Assembly (NCBI GenBank): GCA_051878835.1
Contig: JBJEKW010000010.1
Coordinates: forward strand, 1-64,000
Direction: 5' to 3'
Origin: Olsenella_K sp051878835
Lineage (GTDB): Bacteria; Actinomycetota; Coriobacteriia; Coriobacteriales; Atopobiaceae
DNA: 64,000 bases
This document shows, in pieces, positions 48,771 through 57,587 of the stretch. Both the position numbers and the translations under genes were made by a program. Below the pieces are notes generated by a model. The model had not been told where the DNA came from. It worked only from the letters and a program-made list of their open reading frames with translations, and ran no database searches. Each line of letters opens with the position of its first letter. The first letter of the stretch is position 1.

Positions 48771-49697
48771 TTGATCTATACCGTGACGCTCAATCCGGCA
48801 ATCGACTACGTGATGCATCCACTGACGCTGGACATGGGCTTCACCAACAGGTCCTCGAGCGAGGAGATCCATGTTGGTGGCAATGGCATCAACGTCTCAA
48901 CCCTTCTGAACGAGCTGGGCGTCAACAACGTCGCCCTGGGCATCACCGCAGGCTTCACGGGCGACTACCTGCTGAAGCGCCTGCAGGAGAAGGGCATCGC
49001 CTGCAACTTCGTCACCCTGGAGAAGGGCTACACGCGCATTAACGTGAAGCTGCAAGGCATCGTCATGACCATCTGCAACGGCATGGGCCCGAAGATCTCC
49101 CAAAAGAAGGTCGACGAGCTTCTGGCCCGCATCGACGGCATCGGCAAGGGCGACGTCCTCGTGCTGACGGGTTCCATCCCGAAGTCGCTTCCCGACAACA
49201 TGTACGACATCATCATGCGCCGCCTGGACGGCCGTGGCATCCGCTTCGTCGTGGACGCCCCCGGCGACCTGCTGATGGAGTCGCTGTCCGCAAAGCCCTT
49301 CCTGATCAAGCCGAACAACCACGAGGTTGGCCGCATCTTCAACGCCCAGCCCGAGACCCCCGAGGACTGCATGCCCTACGCTCACAAGCTCCACGAGCTG
49401 GGTGCGCAGAACGTCATCGTCTCGTGCGGCGGCCATGGCGCGGCCCTGGTGGACGAGAACGACGAGGAGCACACCGTTCCCACCGCAAAGATCAAGCTCG
49501 TCAACGCCACGGGCGCGGGCGACTCCATGGTGGCAGGCTTCATCGCAAAAGTGCTCGAGGGTGCCAGCTATCAGGAGGCTCTGGTCTTCGCGTCTGCCTG
49601 CGGAACGGCAACTGCCGGTAGCAAGGCCATCGCAAAACGCGCTACTATTGACCGCGTAGTTGCCGCCCTGAACAAGCAGATTAGCGCTCAAGGGTAG
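48771..49697 (+). CDS. fruK: 1-phosphofructokinase (PfkB family)
   Basis: 308 residues. MIYTVTLNPAIDYVM at the N-terminus is the FruK/LacC signature. GGNGINVSTLLNELG and the PfkB C-terminal motif NATGAGDSMVAGF (catalytic Asp) are clear. Phosphorylates fructose-1-phosphate (or tagatose-6-phosphate in LacC relatives) to the bisphosphate. TTG start at 48771 behind AAAGGAG. Its operon partner is the IIA gene. Confidence 0.9.
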   Translation: MIYTVTLNPAIDYVMHPLTLDMGFTNRSSSEEIHVGGNGINVSTLLNELGVNNVALGITAGFTGDYLLKRLQEKGIACNFVTLEKGYTRINVKLQGIVMTICNGMGPKISQKKVDELLARIDGIGKGDVLVLTGSIPKSLPDNMYDIIMRRLDGRGIRFVVDAPGDLLMESLSAKPFLIKPNNHEVGRIFNAQPETPEDCMPYAHKLHELGAQNVIVSCGGHGAALVDENDEEHTVPTAKIKLVNATGAGDSMVAGFIAKVLEGASYQEALVFASACGTATAGSKAIAKRATIDRVVAALNKQISAQG

Positions 49698-49729
49698 CTA
49701 ATCAGCCGCTCGGATGGCAACATCGACCG

Positions 49730-49764
49730 AAGGGCTGGGATGGGAAACCTTCCAGCCCTTCTTT
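49730..49764 (+). terminator. Terminator between fruK and ptsI
   Basis: AAGGGCTGG ... CCAGCCCTT stem followed by CTTTG. ptsI therefore probably has its own promoter in 49766-49815. Confidence 0.75.
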
Positions 49765-49830
49765 GGTTTACAACGTACGTGTAGGGTCTAGTTTCGTCAC
49801 GGTTTCGTGATGCACACGAGGAGGAGCTTA

Positions 49831-51534
49831 ATGTACGAGGGTGTAAACGCTTCTGACGGTATCGGCATCGGAGTCGCCCGTGTTGCCGTAGAGCCCGACC
49901 TGTCCTTCAAGCCGCACAAGCCTGAGGACCCCGAGGCCGAGAAGGCACGCTATGCCGCAGCCATCGACAAGTTCATCGCGCAGACCAACGCGCAGATTGA
50001 GCGCATGAAGGCCAACGGCCTCGAGAAAGAGGCTGGCATCATGAACGCCCACATCGAGTTTGCCGAGGATGACGGCATCAAGGACATGGTCACCGGCTCC
50101 ATCGACGGTGGCATGTGCGCCGAGCAGGGCGTCTCTGACGCATACGACATGTACTACAACATGTTCTCCCAGATGGAGGACGAGCTGTTCCGCGAGCGCG
50201 CCGCCGACATCGCCGACGTCAAGACCGGCCTTCTGGCCGACCTGCTGGGTGTCGAGGTCGTCGACCTCTCCACGCTGCCCGAGAACTCCATCGTCGTCGT
50301 GCACGAGCTGACGCCGTCCATGACCGCCGACATCGACCGTGACAACGTTGCAGCCATCGTGACCGAGACCGGCGGCCGCACCTCGCACTCCGCCATCATC
50401 GCGCGCGCCCTGGAGATCCCTGCCGTCCTGTCCGTTGCCGACGCAACGAAGAACATCAAGAACGGCGACATGGTAGTCGTCGACGGCGGCAAGGGCCAGG
50501 TCATCGACAACCCGTCCGACGACGAGCTCACCAGCTACCGCGAGCTGGCAAAGAAGTACGCCGCCGACAAGGCTGCCCTCGAGGCTTTCCGTGGCGAGCC
50601 CACGAAGACCGCCGACGGCAAGGAGGTCCTGCTGGTCGCCAACATCGGCAACCCCAACGACGCCAACGCTGCCATCGAGCACGACGCCGAGGGCGTGGGC
50701 CTGTTCCGCTCCGAGTTCCTGTTCATGGACTCGAAGGAGCTCCCCAGCGAGGACGAGCAGTTCGCTGCCTACCAGAAGGTCGCCCTGGCCATGAAGGGCA
50801 AGCCCGTCATCATCCGCACGCTGGACGTGGGCGGCGACAAGGAAATCCCGTACATGAACATGCAGCATGAGGACAACCCGTTCATGGGCTTCCGTGCTGT
50901 GCGCTACTGCCTGAAGAACCCCGACCAGTACAAGGTCCAGCTGCGCGCCCTGCTGCGCGCCAGCGCCTACGGCGACGTGAAGATCATGATCCCGCTGGTC
51001 ACCACCGTGGACGAGGTCCGTCAGGTTCGTGCGCTGGTCGAGGAGTGCAAGAAGGAGCTCGACGCCGAGGGCGTAAAGTACAATCCCGACATCGAGGTAG
51101 GCACCATGATCGAGACGCCCTCCGCGTCGCTGATCTCTGACCTGCTGGCAAAGGAGTGCGACTTCTTCTCTATCGGCACGAACGACCTCATCGGCTACAC
51201 CATGTGCGCCGACCGTGGCAACGACCGCGTCGCCTACCTGTACAACGTGTACCAGCCGTCCGTCATCCGCTCGCTGAAGAGCATCATCGAGAACGGTGTC
51301 AAGGCCGGCATCATGGTGGGCATGTGCGGCGAGGCCGCGGCTGACCCGCTGCTGATCCCCGTGCTGCTGTCCTTCGGCCTGACCGAGTTCTCGGTCTCCG
51401 CACCCAGCGTCCTGCGCACCCGTCGCACCATCTCGCAGTGGACGATGGAGGAGGCCGACGCCCTGGTCGAGAAGATCCTGAAGCTCGAGACCTCCGCCGA
51501 GGTTCGCGCCGCCCTGCAGGCTGCTGCGAAGTAA
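49831..51534 (+). CDS. ptsI: PTS phosphoenolpyruvate-protein phosphotransferase, Enzyme I
   Basis: 567 residues, full length. Moves phosphate from PEP to itself at His186 (TGGRTSHSAI) and on to HPr (7733). PEP-binding C-domain: VGLFRSEFLFMD, VIIRTLDVGGDKE, GFRAVRYCL, GTMIETPSA, SIGTNDLIGYT, and catalytic Cys in VGMCGEAAADP. Start ATG 49831 with GAGGAGG; the ATG at 49807 in frame lies upstream of that site. Confidence 0.97.
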   Translation: MYEGVNASDGIGIGVARVAVEPDLSFKPHKPEDPEAEKARYAAAIDKFIAQTNAQIERMKANGLEKEAGIMNAHIEFAEDDGIKDMVTGSIDGGMCAEQGVSDAYDMYYNMFSQMEDELFRERAADIADVKTGLLADLLGVEVVDLSTLPENSIVVVHELTPSMTADIDRDNVAAIVTETGGRTSHSAIIARALEIPAVLSVADATKNIKNGDMVVVDGGKGQVIDNPSDDELTSYRELAKKYAADKAALEAFRGEPTKTADGKEVLLVANIGNPNDANAAIEHDAEGVGLFRSEFLFMDSKELPSEDEQFAAYQKVALAMKGKPVIIRTLDVGGDKEIPYMNMQHEDNPFMGFRAVRYCLKNPDQYKVQLRALLRASAYGDVKIMIPLVTTVDEVRQVRALVEECKKELDAEGVKYNPDIEVGTMIETPSASLISDLLAKECDFFSIGTNDLIGYTMCADRGNDRVAYLYNVYQPSVIRSLKSIIENGVKAGIMVGMCGEAAADPLLIPVLLSFGLTEFSVSAPSVLRTRRTISQWTMEEADALVEKILKLETSAEVRAALQAAAK

Positions 51535-51608
51535 GCTTTCGCAAGCCTCGCGGATTGAGGGACGGCACGCAATGAGCAGCCGTTTGTTCGCGTGCACGCA
51601 TAACAACG

Positions 51609-51638
51609 AGGGCCACTTCCTTATGGAGTGGCCCTTTT
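51609..51638 (+). terminator. Terminator after ptsI
   Basis: GGGCCACTTCC - TTAT - GGAGTGGCCC then TTTTC. Confidence 0.85.
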
Positions 51639-51752
51639 CATATGCAAACAATGAACGAATAACCAATAAAACAAGCGTCGGCGAGAATTGTCCTTCTTGC
51701 CCTATGAAGTGGAAGGCTGCCCTTATCAGAAGGTTGCCCTGATTTGGCAGCA

Positions 51753-52676
51753 TTATGGATAGATGACGCGCAGGGCGTGGGGCACCACGTCGATGGAGTA
51801 GGAGGGGGCCGGCAGGGGCTCACCGTCCACCTGGCAGGGAGGAGCCCCCTGTGGGAACTCCAGATCCAGATGGTGGATCTTTCGGAAGCGCAGCACGTCG
51901 GAGTGCGTGTGGTGGCCTCCGTGAGCCAGCAGGAACAGAAGCAGCGTGTGCGCCACCGACGGCTGCCGCTCCGAGTAGCACACGTCCAGATGCCCGTCGG
52001 TGGGGTCAGCCTGAGGGCACACCCTGAAGCCGCCCCCGTAGGAGGGTCCGTTCTGCACCGCAAAGACGACGTCCACACCCTCGACGACCTCCCCATCGAA
52101 GCTGGCCCTGAAAGGCCAGGACGTCAGGTCGCGGCCAAATATGCGCATGCCCGACGTGGCAAAGAGGCCCGCGCCCCTCTGGTGGTCGTTCTGGCGCCTG
52201 CGCGTGGTGGTGTCCAGGGCAATGGCCGCATCCAGGCCAAACGACAGCGTCTGGCAGAAGTAGGTGCAGTTGACGCGTCCCAGCTCGATCGTGCGCTCGT
52301 GGCCGCCCAGCAGTTGCATGAACGCCTGTGTGGGATTGCCCCTGCGAACGCCCAGCGTACGAGCGAAGTCGTTGCCCGAACCCACGGGAACGATGCCCAG
52401 GCGGGGTCGTGCGTTCGCGTCCAGCCGCATGAGGCCATTGGCCACCTCGTGGATGACTCCGTCGCCTCCAACGGCGACCACGGTGTCGTAGCCGACAGCT
52501 GCGGCGGCGATGCCAGTGGCGTCTCCCGGACCGCTGGTCAGTTCCATATGGCTGGAACGGATGGCCTCGGGGTGCTGCGGCAGCAGCTGTGCCACCACGC
52601 GGGCCACCTTCGCCCCGTCTCCGCTGTGCGCCGCGGGGTTTGCCACCACAAGAGTGCTGCCTAGCCGCAGGGACAT
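51753..52676 (-). CDS. Diacylglycerol kinase-like lipid kinase (DgkB/YegS family)
   Basis: 307 residues. The DAGK catalytic motif VVAVGGDGVIHEVANGL (about 65-81) and LGIVPVGSGNDFARTLG are hallmark. The C-domain contains FGLDAAIA and VQNGPSYGGGFRVCPQADPTDGHLDV. Phosphorylates diacylglycerol or a related lipid, probably for phospholipid recycling. Start ATG 52676 behind AGAAGGAAG. Divergent from the HAD gene at 52857. Confidence 0.9.
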   Translation of the reverse strand: MSLRLGSTLVVANPAAHSGDGAKVARVVAQLLPQHPEAIRSSHMELTSGPGDATGIAAAAVGYDTVVAVGGDGVIHEVANGLMRLDANARPRLGIVPVGSGNDFARTLGVRRGNPTQAFMQLLGGHERTIELGRVNCTYFCQTLSFGLDAAIALDTTTRRRQNDHQRGAGLFATSGMRIFGRDLTSWPFRASFDGEVVEGVDVVFAVQNGPSYGGGFRVCPQADPTDGHLDVCYSERQPSVAHTLLLFLLAHGGHHTHSDVLRFRKIHHLDLEFPQGAPPCQVDGEPLPAPSYSIDVVPHALRVIYP

Positions 52677-52856
52677 GTGCGCTTCCTTCTGCCTGGCCTT
52701 CGTCGGGGGCTAGCCGTGCAACAGAGCTGGTTCTTCTTGCATGCGCCTACGAATACCAGCCGCATTCTGGCATCCCGCCCACACGAATCAAGTGTCAAAG
52801 CAAGTATAGTTTTGAAGAGGAACGGACCGCTTGCGAACGTCTGGAAGGGACCGCAC

Positions 52857-53711
52857 ATGATTCGACTTGCCCTGACCGATTTGGACGAGACGCTAATTCC
52901 CTATGGCCAGGGGAGGGCGTCCGACCGCTCCATCGCGGCCATCCGACGCGTGAATGCCATTCCCGGCCTGGTGGCGGGGCCCATCTCGGGCAGGACCATC
53001 GGCATGATGTCGTGGATGTTCGAGCAGAGTGCGGCCGACTGCTTCAGCACGGGCATCTTTGTGAATGGGCAGGTCGTGCGACTGCGCGGCGAGGTCATCC
53101 TGCGCCAGGCACCCAGCAGGGAGACGCTGGACGCCCTGGCGGACTACCTGCACGAGGCAGAGGGGGAGGGCGTGGCCCTGACCCTGTACGACGACGAGGT
53201 CGAGGGGCGCGAGATTTGCGTGGGCACCACGGTGGAGCAGATGGCCCGCCACCCGAAGGCGTTCCATGCGTTCCATCTGGCTAGCGATCATGTGCCTGAC
53301 GGCCTGTTCGTAAAGACGAACATCCACTGCGACCGTCCGCGCCAGCACGTGGAGCTGCTGCGTGACGACCTGGCGCAGCGCTTCCCCCAGCTGAGCTTCG
53401 TGTTTCCCAACCCCACGTCCTCGACCATAGACATCACGCCGGCTGGCGTCACAAAGATGACCGGCCTGGAGTGCCTGATGGAGCACATGGGCGTCGGCCT
53501 GGACGAGGTCTGCGTGTTTGGCGACTCCGAGAACGACCTGGCGGTCATCGAGGGCGTGCCGAACTCCGTTGCGGTAGCAAACGCCACGCCGCAGGTGGCT
53601 GCGGCGGCTCGCTGGCACATCGGCCCTGCTGACCAGGACTCGGTTGCGCAGGCGTTCGAGGACATCGCGGATGCGGCGCAGGCGGGTGGGCTGCCGGCGT
53701 TCATGCGGTGA
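52857..53711 (+). CDS. HAD-IIB (Cof-like) phosphatase
   Basis: 284 residues. Motif I is LTDLDETLIPYG; DLDET replaces the usual DLDGT but keeps both aspartates. Motif II is near GPISGRT, and the C-terminal FGDSENDLAVIEGVPNSVAVANA is the metal-binding motif IV. A C2 cap lies between. Substrate unknown. Start ATG 52857 behind TGGAAGGGA; the frame extends upstream to 52677 without homologous sequence. It is a distant paralogue of the HAD protein at 8064. Confidence 0.85.
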   Translation: MIRLALTDLDETLIPYGQGRASDRSIAAIRRVNAIPGLVAGPISGRTIGMMSWMFEQSAADCFSTGIFVNGQVVRLRGEVILRQAPSRETLDALADYLHEAEGEGVALTLYDDEVEGREICVGTTVEQMARHPKAFHAFHLASDHVPDGLFVKTNIHCDRPRQHVELLRDDLAQRFPQLSFVFPNPTSSTIDITPAGVTKMTGLECLMEHMGVGLDEVCVFGDSENDLAVIEGVPNSVAVANATPQVAAAARWHIGPADQDSVAQAFEDIADAAQAGGLPAFMR

Positions 53712-53753
53712 CGCGCGCTCAGTCATACGATACGAACATTCTATGGGTATGGC

Positions 53754-53780
53754 CTCATATATGTATTTTACATATATGAG
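53754..53780. promoter_or_regulatory. Perfect 12-bp inverted repeat upstream of tatA
   Basis: CTCATATATGTA - TTT - TACATATATGAG, in the spacer between the HAD gene and tatA. It is AT-rich and not followed by a T-tract, so it looks more like an operator or a cruciform than a terminator. tatA starts about 80 bp downstream. Confidence 0.65.
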
Positions 53781-53861
53781 AAGTGCTCCTAACCTCTGGT
53801 GATGTCAAAGACGGGCGCTCGTTGAAGTCATGGGCGCCGTCCATCCAAGGAGGTAGCCACT

Positions 53862-54113
53862 ATGAACCCAGAACACTTGCTGATTGCCGCGCTGTTTGCC
53901 CTCTTGCTGATCTATGGGCCGAACAACCTGCCAAAGCTGGGCAGCGCTCTTGGCAAGACCGTGAAGAACGTCCGAGAGGGCATGGACGGAGCGGAAGGCG
54001 GCCAGGTGCAGGCGTCGAGTGTTGCCGAGACGGCGGCTAGCACCCCCAAGGTGCAGGCTACTAGCGAGGTCAGTGCCAAGGCGTCTGACTCCGTCGAAGG
54101 GACGAACGAGTAG
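53862..54113 (+). CDS. tatA: Sec-independent protein translocase TatA
   Basis: 83 residues. N-terminal membrane helix (LLIAALFALLLIYGP), then PKLGSALGKTVKNVREG, the amphipathic helix of TatA/E, and a polar tail. TatA forms the pore element for folded twin-arginine substrates such as the LivK lipoprotein here. tatC is not in the window. The usual FG before the amphipathic helix is changed to YGPNNLPKLG, within family variation. AAGGAGGT precedes ATG 53862. Confidence 0.9.
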   Translation: MNPEHLLIAALFALLLIYGPNNLPKLGSALGKTVKNVREGMDGAEGGQVQASSVAETAASTPKVQATSEVSAKASDSVEGTNE

Positions 54114-54133
54114 GCGCCCGCTGGGGTGGGCAC

Positions 54134-54183
54134 CCACTGGAGCAGGTGCCCTCCTGACTAGGCAACCACTGGAGCAGGTGCCC
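54134..54183 (+). repeat. 18-bp direct repeat pair
   Basis: CCACTGGAGCAGGTGCCC occurs at 54134-54151 and 54166-54183. Each copy can close a GG(G)CA(C/A)CC...GGTGCC hairpin with the bases just before it. It follows tatA and may be a tandemly duplicated hairpin. Confidence 0.7.
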
Positions 54184-54272
54184 GTTGAGCTATGGCGGGA
54201 ATCGCCGTGTTCGTTTGGACTTGGAAGTCGACATTCGGACGTGGGTTGTGATACAGTAATCGAGCTGTACAT

Positions 54273-54348
54273 GCGGCTGTAGTTCAATTGGTAGAGCAGT
54301 AGCCTTCCAAGCTACTTGTTGCGGGTTCGAGTCCCGTCGGCCGCTCCA
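54273..54348 (+). tRNA. tRNA-Gly (anticodon TCC)
   Basis: 76 nt with encoded CCA. Acceptor GCGGCTG/CGGCCGC, anticodon stem GTAGC/GCTAC, loop CTTCCAA gives TCC (codon GGA). Confidence 0.95.
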
Positions 54349-54358
54349 TAAAAGCGCA

Positions 54359-54393
54359 GGTCAGATGCCCTATGGTATCTGACCTTTTTTTCT
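54359..54393 (+). terminator. Terminator after tRNA-Gly
   Basis: GGTCAGAT ... ATCTGACC stem followed by seven T. Confidence 0.88.
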
Positions 54394-54541
54394 TTGCGCA
54401 AGCACGGCGTCACAGAATTCCCGCGTTGCCCCGGACTGGTGCCCCATCGCGGCGCCGCAGAGGGACCGACGAAGGATTGCTCCACCTGCTCCACCACGAA
54501 GTTGTCGGGTACGTTGACAAAGCTGCCATAGCAACGGCAAC

Positions 54542-54567
54542 AAAAAAGCCGAGACAAAGTCCCGGCT
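54542..54567 (-). terminator. Terminator after tRNA-Pro (minus strand)
   Basis: On the minus strand AGCCGGGAC - TTT - GTCTCGGCT followed by TTTTTT. Confidence 0.85.
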
Positions 54568-54576
54568 CTGAAGATC

Positions 54577-54653
54577 TGGTCGGGGCGACTGGATTCGAAC
54601 CAGCGACCCTCTGCTCCCAAAGCAGATGCGCTACCAAACTGCGCCACGCCCCG
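54577..54653 (-). tRNA. tRNA-Pro (anticodon TGG)
   Basis: 77 nt on the minus strand, CCA encoded. Acceptor CGGGGCG/CGCCCCG; anticodon stem TCTGC/GCAGA with loop TTTGGGA gives TGG (codon CCA). Confidence 0.94.
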
Positions 54654-55168
54654 TTGCGCTTTGAGAAATGTCTACAAAGCAGTAATTCAATCTAGCCTAA
54701 CGGGCGCCCAAGTGCAATCACAGAATTGTATCAATTGGCTATACGGCACGGAATAATAGATAAACGGTTTATGCAAAAAGAAGCCTTGAGCAGCAATTTC
54801 TTGTGCATGATAGAATGATTTCGCATTTGCGACCTCGACGTTAATGGATTGTTGCTTCAAGCGCTACTCGCATGACATAAGCACTATGTTTATCCGCGGC
54901 GGAAGGGAAGGCTCCTAGCGGTTTTAGCTTGGGAAACGCGACGGACGCATCGTCGCGAGGGGCTGTCATGCTGAAAGCTTCGGCTCACAGTGGAGAATGA
55001 CGGTTTTGCCACTTTCAAAAGATAGAGTTCGCGAAAGGTCTGTTCTTCTCCACTAATAGTAATTGCAATAGTTATGCTCTTTGTTCTGGATTTGTGCTTT
55101 TGGCGCACGAGGCTGCGGCCTCACCTGCGCTTGCGTTTGACATATGTATCTGCGTGAAAGGAGTGCCC
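54654..55168 (+). other. AT-rich intergenic region upstream of gdhA
   Basis: About 515 bp with no credible gene. 54700-54850 and 55010-55090 are clearly AT-rich and should hold the tRNA-Pro promoter (minus) and the gdhA promoter (plus). Short open frames here have no ribosome site or conserved sequence. Confidence 0.6.
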
Positions 55169-56500
55169 ATGTCCTATTCCCAGAGGGTCATCGACTCGCT
55201 CAAGGAGCGCTACGCCGATCAGCCCGAGTTCCTGCAGGCAGCTTCCGAGGTCCTGACCACGCTGCAGCCCGCACTGGACGCTCACCCCGAGTACGAGAAG
55301 GCCGGTCTGCTGGAGCGCCTGGTCGAGCCCGAGCGCATCGTGATCTTCCGTGTGCCCTGGGTGGACGACGAGGGCAAGGTTCAGGTGAACCGCGGTTACC
55401 GCATTCAGTTCAACTCGGCCATCGGCCCCTACAAGGGCGGCATTCGCCTGCACCCCAGCGTGAACCTGTCCATCCTGAAGTTCCTGGGCTTCGAGCAGGT
55501 GTTCAAGAACTCCCTGACCACCCTGCCCATGGGCGGCGCAAAGGGCGGCTCCGACTTTGACCCCAAGGGCAAGTCCGACATGGAGGTCATGCGCTTCTGC
55601 CAGTCCTTCATGAGCGAGCTGTTCCGCCACATCGGCCCCGACACCGACGTCCCCGCTGGTGACATCGGCACCGGCGCGCGCGAGATCGGCTACATGTTTG
55701 GCGAGTACAAGAAGCTCACGAACACCTGGGCGTCCGTCCTCACCGGCAAGGGCCTGCAGTACGGCGGCTCGCTTGCCCGCCCCGAGGCCACCGGCTACGG
55801 CGCGGTCTACTTCCTGACCGACATGCTGACCGACAAGGGCAAGGACATCAAGGACCAGGTCATCGCCGTCTCCGGCTCCGGCAACGTGGCGCAGTACGCG
55901 GTGCAGAAGGCCGAGCAGCTGGGTGCCAAGGTCATCACCGTGTCCGACTCGAACGGCTACGTGTACGACCCCGACGGCATCGACTTCGACACCCTGATCC
56001 AGGTGAAGCAGGTCGAGCGCGGCCGCGTGAAGGACTACGCGGAGCGCCGTCCGAACGCCCAGTACTTCGAGGGCCAGCGCCCTTGGGGCCAGAAGTGCGA
56101 TGTCGCCATGCCTTGCGCCACCCAGAACGAGCTCGACCTGGACAACGCCAAGGCCCTGGTGGCCAACGGCTGCAAGTTCGTGGTCGAGGGCGCCAACATG
56201 CCCACCACCACCGAGGCAACCGAGTACCTGATGGCCAACGACGTGTACTTCGCGCCTGGTAAGGCTGCCAACGCGGGTGGCGTAGCAACCTCCGGCCTCG
56301 AGATGAGCCAGAACCACGAGCACCTCAGCTGGACCTTTGACGAGGTCGACGACAAGCTGCATGGCATCATGGATTCCATCTACAGCGCCGCTTCCAGCGC
56401 TGCAAAGGAGTACGGCCACGAGGGCGACCTGGTCTTCGGCGCCAACATCGCCGGCTTCCTGAAGGTTGCCGAGGCCATGATGGCTCAGGGCATCTGCTAA
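55169..56500 (+). CDS. gdhA: Glutamate dehydrogenase (NADP-type)
   Basis: 443 residues, small hexameric class. Makes glutamate from 2-oxoglutarate and ammonium. Seen: FRVPWVDDEGKVQVNRGYRI, the substrate lysine region GPYKGGIRLHPSVN and PMGGAKGGSDFDPKGKS, PAGDIGTGAREIGYMFG, and nucleotide motif VSGSGNVAQYA (Ser in the GxGNVA variant typical of NADP enzymes). AAAGGAG precedes ATG 55169; the frame open to 55094 is not used. Strongly biased codons suggest high expression. Confidence 0.96.
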   Translation: MSYSQRVIDSLKERYADQPEFLQAASEVLTTLQPALDAHPEYEKAGLLERLVEPERIVIFRVPWVDDEGKVQVNRGYRIQFNSAIGPYKGGIRLHPSVNLSILKFLGFEQVFKNSLTTLPMGGAKGGSDFDPKGKSDMEVMRFCQSFMSELFRHIGPDTDVPAGDIGTGAREIGYMFGEYKKLTNTWASVLTGKGLQYGGSLARPEATGYGAVYFLTDMLTDKGKDIKDQVIAVSGSGNVAQYAVQKAEQLGAKVITVSDSNGYVYDPDGIDFDTLIQVKQVERGRVKDYAERRPNAQYFEGQRPWGQKCDVAMPCATQNELDLDNAKALVANGCKFVVEGANMPTTTEATEYLMANDVYFAPGKAANAGGVATSGLEMSQNHEHLSWTFDEVDDKLHGIMDSIYSAASSAAKEYGHEGDLVFGANIAGFLKVAEAMMAQGIC

Positions 56501-56642
56501 CAGGATCAACTGCCAGATTCTGTGGCTAGCTGTTCCCAGCCGCTGCGACCGGTGGCACAGCGCTGCGGGTAGCACGCCATGCTCTTCAACTGTTGTCACT
56601 CTATACTTCGTATGAAAGTGACACAGTTTGCAAGAAGAACAA

Positions 56643-56677
56643 ACCGGGGTTCCGACATCAGTCGGACCCCGGTTTTT
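56643..56677 (+). terminator. Terminator after gdhA
   Basis: ACCGGGGT-CCGA ... TCGG-ACCCCGGT stem followed by TTTTTA; it lies 140 bp after the gdhA stop. Confidence 0.85.
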
Positions 56678-56736
56678 ACGTTAGCGTAGATGGGCTGGAG
56701 AAGAGAACGGCGACGACGTACCTATTCGAAGGTTTT

Positions 56737-57030
56737 CTGCAGGGGTGGCAGGTGCGAGTGTGGTGGCACCCGCACCTCGATAGCCTGTCAGAGTTTTCTG
56801 CAGGGGTGCCAGGTGCGGGTACGCGCACCTCGGAGGCTTGCGGGGGCAAGAAATGCACTTCTCGCAAAGGCCCAGGTAGGAGGCCTGCACTGCCGGGACG
56901 ACGCCCCAATCGGGTCGTCTTTTGTGCAGAGGGCCCAGGTGTGGGTACACGCGCCTCGATGGCCTGTCAGAGGTTTCTGCAGGGATGCCAGGCGCGAGTG
57001 TGGTGGCACCCGCACCTCGGAGTCCTGCAG
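56737..57030. repeat. Second cluster of palindromic repeats, units near 56737-56789, 56798-56842, 56924-56972, 56977-57030
   Basis: Four copies of a 45-55-bp element starting at TGCAG and containing the hairpin core GGTGCG-GGTACG-CGCACC or variants (GGTGCG ... CGCACC, GTGTGGGTACACGCGCC). The GGGTAC(C/G)CGC core, TGCA ends and unit length match the 5' cluster at 414-867, so both appear to be one family. Reading frames through the region repeat the same peptide motifs and are not considered coding. Confidence 0.7.
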
Positions 57031-57248
57031 GGTGACTTCTACAGGTCGACAGACTCGTGTACTCGTCTATGTTTGCTGCGCATCTCGCACAATCGCGGCG
57101 GATGCCCGTACCTTGGTTTGCTGCGCTGGGAGTTCGTTTTCACCTGCGAGACTGTGCGTTCCGTGCGCTTGCGATAGCTGTAGAAGGCCTAGGGTGCTGT
57201 CGCGGCCGGCACGTCGGCTGCACGAAGGCTGCTTTATCGCTGTCGTAG

Positions 57249-57390
57249 GCAACTAGGAACCTGCTCGAACGCTGTTGCAGGCTGCTGGGGGCCTGTACGC
57301 GCGTAGCCGTAGACTGCTAGCAACCCATTCGAACGCTGCTGCACGCAACTAGGAACCTGCGCGAATACCACTGCACGCCGTTGGGACACC
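57249..57390. repeat. Imperfect direct repeats (GCAACTAGGAACCTGC family)
   Basis: GCAACTAGGAACCTGC is identical at 57249-57264 and 57345-57360, and TCGAACGCTG at 57265-57274 and 57329-57338. Three related ~35-bp blocks are arranged in tandem with spacers. No gene is seen. Confidence 0.65.
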
Positions 57391-57473
57391 GGTTCCACGC
57401 CGCATCCCAATCGAGATCCATCGGAACATCGCCGCAACCTAGTCGTCGGCGCGTTTGCCGACAGTTTCCCATA

Positions 57474-57492
57474 GCCTAACGAAAAGTTAGGC
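57474..57492. promoter_or_regulatory. Small inverted repeat upstream of carA leader
   Basis: GCCTAAC - GAAAA - GTTAGGC, perfect 7-bp arms, about 400 bp before carA. Confidence 0.4.
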
Positions 57493-57587
57493 CTTCTAAC
57501 TGGGATTTTGTTCTATGCAAAGCGCTCCATTTCTCGTTCGTGCGGAAAGTTTTCATTAGAATGGGAACCCGTGAGGCAATGTCTCTG

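Noticed and set aside
54890..55108. 72-residue minus-strand frame upstream of gdhA
   Set aside because: No ribosome site, no conservation signal, located in promoter-like AT-rich DNA.
56593..57256. Frames of 188-194 residues in the gdhA-carA spacer
   Set aside because: They follow the repeat units, overlap the gdhA terminator, and show no conserved domain.
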